Origin: Trueperaceae bacterium
GTDB lineage: Bacteria; Deinococcota; Deinococci; Deinococcales; Trueperaceae
DNA: 10,430 nucleotides
Assembly: GCA_007130355.1 (NCBI GenBank)
Contig: SLSQ01000029.1
Location: forward strand, 1-10,430
Reading direction: 5' to 3'
In this document: piece by piece, positions 6,370 to 10,430 of the stretch
Layout of the letters: each line of letters starts with the position of its first letter
Numbering within the stretch: position 1 is the stretch's first letter
Notes under the pieces: model-generated
Database searches by the model: none
Told to the model about the DNA's origin: nothing
What the model saw: only the letters and a program-made list of their open reading frames with translations
Translations under genes and position numbers: made by a program

Positions 6370-7595
6370 TGCGGGGCGGGATGGTCTGGACGGTCGCGCG
6401 CAAGGAGATGCTCTCGACGGTGCGCGACCGGCGGGCGTTGATCAGCAACCTGCTGATCCCGCTGTTGGTGCTGCCGCTGGTCATGCTGGGTCTGCCGCTG
6501 GTGATGGGCGGACTGTTCGAGCGCGAGCAGGAGGCCCTCACCCCGATCGCGGTCGAGGAGCGCGGCGCGCTGCCCGACGCCCTGCGCGAGGCGCTGATCG
6601 CCACGAACGCCGAGCTGGTGTTCGTCGACGACGCGCTGAGCACCGTCCGGGACGACGCGACCCCGGTCGGCCTGGTGGTGCCCGAAGCGTTCGAGGAAGC
6701 GCTCGCGGGCGGCGTCACGCCGACCGTGCGGATCCTGGCCAAGACCGGCAACATGCAGAGCGAGCTGGCCTCCGGCAAGGTGCGGCAGGGGATCGAGGCG
6801 TACCGGCAGGGGATCGTGGCCGAGCGGCTCGCCGGCGCCGGCCTCGATCCGTCGGTCCTGAACCCGGTCGCGACCGAGCTGCGGGACGCCAGCCGTCCGC
6901 AGGAGCGGAGCAGCGGGCAGCTCGCCTGGATCATCCCGTTCTTCGTCGCGGTCTGGGCGCTGGCCGGCGGCCAGATGACGGCGATCGACGCCACCGCCGG
7001 CGAGAAGGAACGCGGCACGCTCGAAGCGCTGCTGGTCGCACCGGTCCGCCGGATCGAGGTGGTCGCCGGCAAGTTCCTGGCGACGCTCGCGACCGGCGTC
7101 TCGGCCGCCACCATGGCGATCCTCGGGATCGTGCTGGGCGGCGTGCTGCTGCAGCGCGTGTTCGTGCCGCGCCTGGGCGAGGCGGCGACCGAGATGGTCG
7201 GGGTGATGGGCGGCACCCCGAACCTGGACTTCGGCGGCTTCTGGCTGATGCTGATCAGCGCGGTGCTGCTGGCCGCGGCGATCGCGGCGCTGCTGATCGC
7301 GATCGCGACCTTCGCCCGCTCGTTCAAGGAGGCGCAGTCGTACGTCGCGCCCCTCTCCTTTCTGCTGATCCTGCCGGCGCTGGCGCTGCAGTTCGCCGAT
7401 CTGCTCGACTTCGGCACGAGCATCTACCTGATCCCGATCGTGAACGTGATGGTACTGATCGACGACGTGCTGCGCGGATCGGTCGGGTTCGTGGACGTGC
7501 TCGCGACCTGGGGCTCGATGGCCCTGGTGGTCGCGCTCCTGCTCGCGTTCGCGCTCCACTCGTTCCGGCGCGAGAGCGTCATCTTCCGGACCTGA
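6369..7595 (+). CDS. ABC-2 type exporter permease, NatB type
   Basis: A 408-residue inner-membrane permease, partner of the preceding ATPase. The N-terminal cytoplasmic motif TVARKEMLSTVRDRRAL is followed by a first membrane segment (about 24-49). A large, mostly hydrophilic external domain follows (about 50-183). Five or six further membrane segments lie around 185-205, 237-261, 291-315, 325-346, 352-368 and 379-398. GEKERGTLEALLVAPV (211-226) is the conserved cytoplasmic coupling motif of NatB and CPBP-like ABC-2 permeases. The start ATG shares its A with the ATPase stop, and GAGGTGG at 6355-6361 is a usable Shine-Dalgarno site; GTG at 6366 is an alternative. This topology suits sodium or small-molecule export, but the substrate cannot be read from sequence. 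It converges on the EamA gene. Confidence 0.92.
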   Translation: MRGGMVWTVARKEMLSTVRDRRALISNLLIPLLVLPLVMLGLPLVMGGLFEREQEALTPIAVEERGALPDALREALIATNAELVFVDDALSTVRDDATPVGLVVPEAFEEALAGGVTPTVRILAKTGNMQSELASGKVRQGIEAYRQGIVAERLAGAGLDPSVLNPVATELRDASRPQERSSGQLAWIIPFFVAVWALAGGQMTAIDATAGEKERGTLEALLVAPVRRIEVVAGKFLATLATGVSAATMAILGIVLGGVLLQRVFVPRLGEAATEMVGVMGGTPNLDFGGFWLMLISAVLLAAAIAALLIAIATFARSFKEAQSYVAPLSFLLILPALALQFADLLDFGTSIYLIPIVNVMVLIDDVLRGSVGFVDVLATWGSMALVVALLLAFALHSFRRESVIFRT

Positions 7596-7622
7596 CGCCG
7601 GGCGCGGCGTCGCTCCGACGCC
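7594..7622. terminator. Overlapping alternative hairpins after the ABC operon
   Basis: Two perfect 7-bp stems overlap. One is GACGCCG/CGGCGTC with loop GGCG (7594-7611), starting in the permease stop codon. The other is GGCGTCG/CGACGCC with loop CTC (7606-7622). They share bases and cannot form together. Neither is followed by a T-tract, so intrinsic termination is uncertain. The position between convergent genes suggests a shared terminator or transcript 3' end. Confidence 0.4.
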
Positions 7623-7638
7623 CGAAGACGTCCGACGG

Positions 7639-7662
7639 GGACGCGCCTCAGGCGTCGCGTCC
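7639..7662 (-). terminator. Hairpin over the EamA stop codon
   Basis: GGACGCG (7639-7645) pairs with CGCGTCC (7656-7662) around a 10-nt loop that contains the EamA stop codon (7648-7650). There is no T-tract. It may help end the minus-strand transcript, or it may be chance in GC-rich sequence. Confidence 0.25.
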
Positions 7663-8574
7663 GTTCGGCGGGAGCGGCACCGGGGCGCCGCGCTTCGGTC
7701 CCGGCCGCGCGGCGCCGACCACGGTGAGGACCGTCACCCCCGCCAGGATCGTGCCGACGCCGGCGAGCTGCACCGGGGACGGCGCCTCGCCGAGCAGGAG
7801 CGCCCCCCACACGACCGTCAGAACCGGCTGGATCAGCAGGATCACCGACGTCTCGAGCGCCGGCAGGCGCGGCAGGGCGTAGAGAATCGCGAGCCAACCG
7901 AAGAACTGGGGGCCGACGCCGGTCGCGAGCAGCCAGCCGTGCGCCGGCCAGGCGAGGGACAGGTCGAACGCCGGATCGGTCGCGAGCCCGGCGACCAGCG
8001 TGACCGTGGCCGCGCCGAGGGTCGCGTCGGCGAGCGGCCCGGCCGCCACGCGGCGGCCTCGGCCGAGGGCGCGGAAGAGCAGCAGGAACGCCGCGTAGGC
8101 GACGCCGTTCATCAGTCCGAAGAGCACGCCGCGTAGCGGAGCGTCGCCGTAGGCGCCCACCCCGCCGAGACCGCCGGTCGCCAGCGCGCCGAGCATCACC
8201 ACCGGGATCGTCGCCATCGCGGCGCGGGTGGGCCGCTCGCCGTGCAGGACCCACGCCAGGATCCCGACGAACACCACTTGCGTGTTGCCCAGCACGGTCG
8301 AGAGACCGGCGCCGATGGCCACGATCGCGTGGTTCCAGAAGGTGAACGCGATCCCCATCAGGCACCCGGCCAGCACCGCCAAAGCCCGCTGGCGCCAGGC
8401 GCGGGGCGGCCCCCCCAGAGCCAGCGCCGCCAGCGCCAACAGCGGCAGCCCGTACGCCGGCCGGAAGAAGGCGGCGGTGGAGGGGCTGACCTCGGCGAGG
8501 CGCACCAAGATCGCCGAGAAGGAGATGACGACGGCCCCGAACAGGGCGAGCAGGCGAGCGACCATGCGCGCCAT
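7648..8574 (-). CDS. EamA/DMT-superfamily transporter, ten membrane segments
   Basis: A 308-residue integral membrane protein of the drug/metabolite transporter superfamily, whose members export amino acids, nucleosides or other metabolites. It has two EamA repeats, roughly residues 10-135 and 148-287, each with about five hydrophobic segments. Repeat 1 begins LLALFGAVVISFSAILVRLA and contains FFRPAYGLPLL and FTFWNHAIVAIGAGLSTVL. Repeat 2 ends in GALLLGEAPSPVQLAGVGTI, the classic last-helix-pair motif with Glu263 followed by the final membrane helix. The C-terminus (288-308) is a short polar Pro/Arg-rich tail. The start is ATG 8574; a second ATG at 8565 and upstream in-frame ATGs that extend into the divergent promoter region are less likely. 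No convincing promoter was seen for it. The substrate is not predictable from the sequence. Confidence 0.92.
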   Translation of the reverse strand: MARMVARLLALFGAVVISFSAILVRLAEVSPSTAAFFRPAYGLPLLALAALALGGPPRAWRQRALAVLAGCLMGIAFTFWNHAIVAIGAGLSTVLGNTQVVFVGILAWVLHGERPTRAAMATIPVVMLGALATGGLGGVGAYGDAPLRGVLFGLMNGVAYAAFLLLFRALGRGRRVAAGPLADATLGAATVTLVAGLATDPAFDLSLAWPAHGWLLATGVGPQFFGWLAILYALPRLPALETSVILLIQPVLTVVWGALLLGEAPSPVQLAGVGTILAGVTVLTVVGAARPGPKRGAPVPLPPNGRDA

Positions 8575-8624
8575 GCTGACACGACGGTGGGGCCGATGCC
8601 GCACCGCGACGGCAGCGCACCCCG

Positions 8625-8630
8625 TACGAT
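8625..8630 (+). promoter_or_regulatory. -10 box (TACGAT) of the HD-GYP gene
   Basis: TACGAT fits TANNNT. Initiation about 7 nt later would give a leader of around 14 nt that contains a GAGGGGG Shine-Dalgarno-like stretch (8638-8644) 6 nt before the ATG at 8651. No clear -35 was found. Confidence 0.4.
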
Positions 8631-8650
8631 CGGGCGCGAGGGGGACCTCC

Positions 8651-9826
8651 ATGACCGGGACCGGCTCGGCCCGCATCGCGCTCACCTACCTGCTCGTGGC
8701 AGCGATCTGGATCCTGCTCAGCGACCGGGTCGCGTTCGCGCTGATCGGCGACGCGGCGACCCTCTCCTGGGTGCAGACGGCCAAGGGCCTGGCGTTCGTG
8801 CTCGGGAGCGCGGCGCTGATCCACGCCCTGGTGCGCAGCGAACGGTCCCGCTGGCGAGAGGCCGAACGCGCGGCGGCGCGCGAGGCCCGGCGCTTCGAGG
8901 CGGTGTTCCGCGCGGGACCGGCGGGCGTCCTGATCGTGGACCTGGACGCGCGCCGCTACGAGGACGCCAACGCTCGCTTCCTGTCGATGCTCGGCTACGA
9001 GCGGTCGCGGCTGGTCGGACGCGGCGTCGACGAGGTCGAGCTCTGGGCCGACGCCGACGAACGCTCGCGCCGGATCCGCGAGATCCGCTCGGTCGGACGC
9101 CTGCACGACCGGACCGCCCTGCTCCGCCACGCGGACGGTTCGGTCCGCACCGTGATCTGGTCGGCCGAGCTGATCCGGCTCGAGGGGAGCGAGCGGCTGG
9201 TCGTGTCGACCGTCGACCTCACCGACCGCACCGAGGCGTACGAGCAGACGCTGCTCGGTTGGGCCCGCGCGCTGGACGTCCGGGACCACGAGACGGCCGG
9301 ACACGCGACCCGGGTGACCGACCTCACCGTCGCCCTCGGCCGGCGCCTCGGCGTGGGCGTCGCGGGCCTGCTGCCGCTGCGTTGGGGGGCGCTGCTCCAC
9401 GACATCGGCAAGATCGGGATCCCCGACGAGATCCTGAACAAGCCCGGGGCGTTGACCGAGGAGGAGTGGGCGGTGATGAAGCGGCACCCCCAGATCGGCC
9501 GGCGCCTGCTCGAGCCGGTCTCCTTCCTCGAGGACGCGCTCGAGATCCCCACCTGGCACCACGAACGGTGGGACGGCCGCGGCTACCCGGACGGACGGGC
9601 GGGCGAGGAGATCCCGCTCGCCGCCCGGATCTTCGCCGTCGTCGACGTCTGGGACGCGCTGACCAGCGACCGACCGTACCGCGAGGCGTGGAGCCGCGCC
9701 GAGACCCTCGCGCACCTGAAGGAGCAGTCGGGCCGGCACTTCGATCCGCGGGTGGTCGAGGCGTTCCTCGAGCTCGAGGCGAGCGGCGAGGTCGACCGCA
9801 TCGCCGCCCGCGCCAGAGCCGCCTGA
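8651..9826 (+). CDS. Membrane-anchored PAS/HD-GYP protein, probable cyclic-di-GMP phosphodiesterase
   Basis: A 391-residue protein. Two membrane segments (about 9-31 and 39-61) flank a very short external loop containing LIGDAATLSW. A charged linker helix follows (62-82), then a PAS domain (about 83-195: FEAVFRAGPAGVLIVDLD, NARFLSMLGYERSRLVG, HADGSVRTVIW, STVDLTDRTEA) that would sense an unidentified cytoplasmic ligand. The HD-GYP domain (about 200-375) has the full metal and signature set: RDHETAGHATRV, LLHDIGKIGIPDEILNKPG with His250/Asp251 and Lys254, HP at 279-280, HHERWDGRGYPDG (303-315) and VDVWDALTSDRPYR. HD-GYP enzymes hydrolyse cyclic-di-GMP, so activity is expected, with effects on adhesion or motility unknown here. 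GYP is intact. The start follows a Shine-Dalgarno-like site. It is divergent from the EamA gene and its stop is 16 bp from the convergent SDR stop. Confidence 0.94.
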   Translation: MTGTGSARIALTYLLVAAIWILLSDRVAFALIGDAATLSWVQTAKGLAFVLGSAALIHALVRSERSRWREAERAAAREARRFEAVFRAGPAGVLIVDLDARRYEDANARFLSMLGYERSRLVGRGVDEVELWADADERSRRIREIRSVGRLHDRTALLRHADGSVRTVIWSAELIRLEGSERLVVSTVDLTDRTEAYEQTLLGWARALDVRDHETAGHATRVTDLTVALGRRLGVGVAGLLPLRWGALLHDIGKIGIPDEILNKPGALTEEEWAVMKRHPQIGRRLLEPVSFLEDALEIPTWHHERWDGRGYPDGRAGEEIPLAARIFAVVDVWDALTSDRPYREAWSRAETLAHLKEQSGRHFDPRVVEAFLELEASGEVDRIAARARAA

Positions 9827-9842
9827 ACCGCGGGACCCGCCG

Positions 9843-10430
9843 TCAGGTCCGCAGGTACGACGCTCCGTTGGCGTCGACGATCGCGCCGGTCGTCCAGATC
9901 GACTCCGGATCGGCCAGGAAGAGGATCACGTGCGCCACCTCCTCCGGCGTCGCGACCCGACCGAGCGGACTCTGCGCCCGGATCGCGTCGCCGCCGGCGC
10001 CGTCGAGCCGGTCGCGCGCCAGATCGGTCGCGACGAACCCGGGCGCGACCGCGTGCACGCCGATTCCGTACGGCCCGAGCTGCACCGCGAGCGACTGCGT
10101 CAGCGCGTTCAGTCCGGCCTTGGCGGCGCCGTAGGCCGGCTGGTCCGGCTCGCCGCGGAAGGCGCCGCGCGAGCTCACGAACACCATCCGTCCGCCGCCC
10201 GACGCCATCATCCGACGGGCGGCGGCGTGGGCCAGTTCGGCCTGTACGGTGAGGTTCAGGTGCAGCACCTCGTGCCAGGCGGCCCGCCAAGCGTCGGCGT
10301 CGTCCTCGTCGATCCGGTGCCGGCGTCCGCCGCCGGCGTTGCCGACCAGCACGTCGAGCCCGCCGAGGGCGTCGGCCGCTTCGTGGACCGCGGCGCGCGC
10401 CCGGTCGAGGTCGGCGAGGTCGGCGCGCAC
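9843..10430 (-). CDS. Short-chain dehydrogenase/reductase, partial (N-terminus beyond right edge)
   Basis: The visible 195 residues are the C-terminal four fifths of a classical SDR oxidoreductase of FabG-like length; about 50 residues with the TGxxxGxG nucleotide-binding motif lie outside the window. Visible motifs in order are DVLVGNAGGG (the NNAG equivalent, here GNAG), HLNLT with the active-site Asn, MVFVSSRGAF with the catalytic Ser, YGAAKAGLNAL with catalytic Tyr and Lys, VAPGFVATDLAR, and the C-terminal ITTGAIVDANGASYLR-type ending, here WTTGAIVDANGASYLRT. All catalytic residues are present, so it is probably active. The substrate is not deducible; FabG-like 3-oxoacyl reductase is only one option. 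It converges with the HD-GYP gene. Confidence 0.92.
   Translation of the reverse strand: MRADLADLDRARAAVHEAADALGGLDVLVGNAGGGRRHRIDEDDADAWRAAWHEVLHLNLTVQAELAHAAARRMMASGGGRMVFVSSRGAFRGEPDQPAYGAAKAGLNALTQSLAVQLGPYGIGVHAVAPGFVATDLARDRLDGAGGDAIRAQSPLGRVATPEEVAHVILFLADPESIWTTGAIVDANGASYLRT

Noticed and set aside
6047..7559. Long minus-strand frames (458 and 468 codons) opposite the ABC permease
   Set aside because: Ser/Arg-rich or Gln/Asp/His-rich translations typical of antisense to membrane-protein genes; no start signal or domain.
8575..8650. Promoter for the EamA gene
   Set aside because: No TANNNT box at leaderless spacing and no Shine-Dalgarno site were found on the minus strand; left uncalled.
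7424..9739. Minus-strand 771-codon frame spanning the HD-GYP and EamA genes
   Set aside because: It covers two genes with complete, motif-rich products in other frames, and its own translation is low complexity.
9827..9842. GCGGGACCCGC as a terminator between HD-GYP and SDR genes
   Set aside because: The dyad leaves a one-base centre, so at most a 4-bp stem with a 3-nt loop forms; too weak to call.

Overview
The window is very GC-rich, densely packed bacterial chromosome with strong G/C bias at third codon positions, which is why long spurious reading frames lie opposite the real genes. I read nine genes, two of them cut by the window edges. Several starts have a TANNNT-type -10 box 5-7 nt before the initiation codon. 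That is the arrangement of leaderless transcripts known from Deinococcus and from actinobacteria. With the gene content (small EamA exporter, PAS/HD-GYP protein, NatAB-type transporter, truB, ald, ruvA), I favour a Deinococcota bacterium, perhaps near Trueperales. This is an inference, and an actinobacterium or another high-GC lineage is not excluded.

Left part (1-2928): a secreted or lipid-anchored zinc metallopeptidase (HEMVH plus a downstream Glu) fused to a PDG-repeat beta-propeller is encoded on the minus strand and runs off the left edge. It is divergent from truB (tRNA pseudouridine-55 synthase). A 14-bp perfect palindrome and a leaderless-type promoter lie between them. Next comes ald (alanine dehydrogenase, 3017-4126, plus), with its own promoter whose -35 overlaps the truB stop codon.

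Middle part (4176-7595): on the minus strand, a shortened relative of the FMN-dependent alpha-hydroxy-acid dehydrogenases is translationally coupled to ruvA by a GTGA overlap. It appears to have lost the catalytic His and Lys. Divergent from this pair is a two-gene ABC exporter of the NatA/NatB type (ATPase then ABC-2 permease, overlapping by one base). Both transcription units start inside a 75-bp region with a TANNNT box on each strand.

Right part (7648-10430): an EamA/DMT-family exporter on the minus strand converges on the ABC operon across a hairpin-rich 52-bp gap. It is divergent from a membrane-anchored PAS/HD-GYP protein, a probable cyclic-di-GMP phosphodiesterase. That gene converges on a short-chain dehydrogenase cut by the right edge.

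Most genes are recognisable housekeeping or transport functions. I see no CRISPR array, tRNA, rRNA, insertion sequence or phage gene, and no gene-free stretch longer than about 90 bases. The least ordinary items are the FMN-family protein coupled to ruvA, the peptidase-propeller fusion, and the leaderless promoters that decide gene starts.
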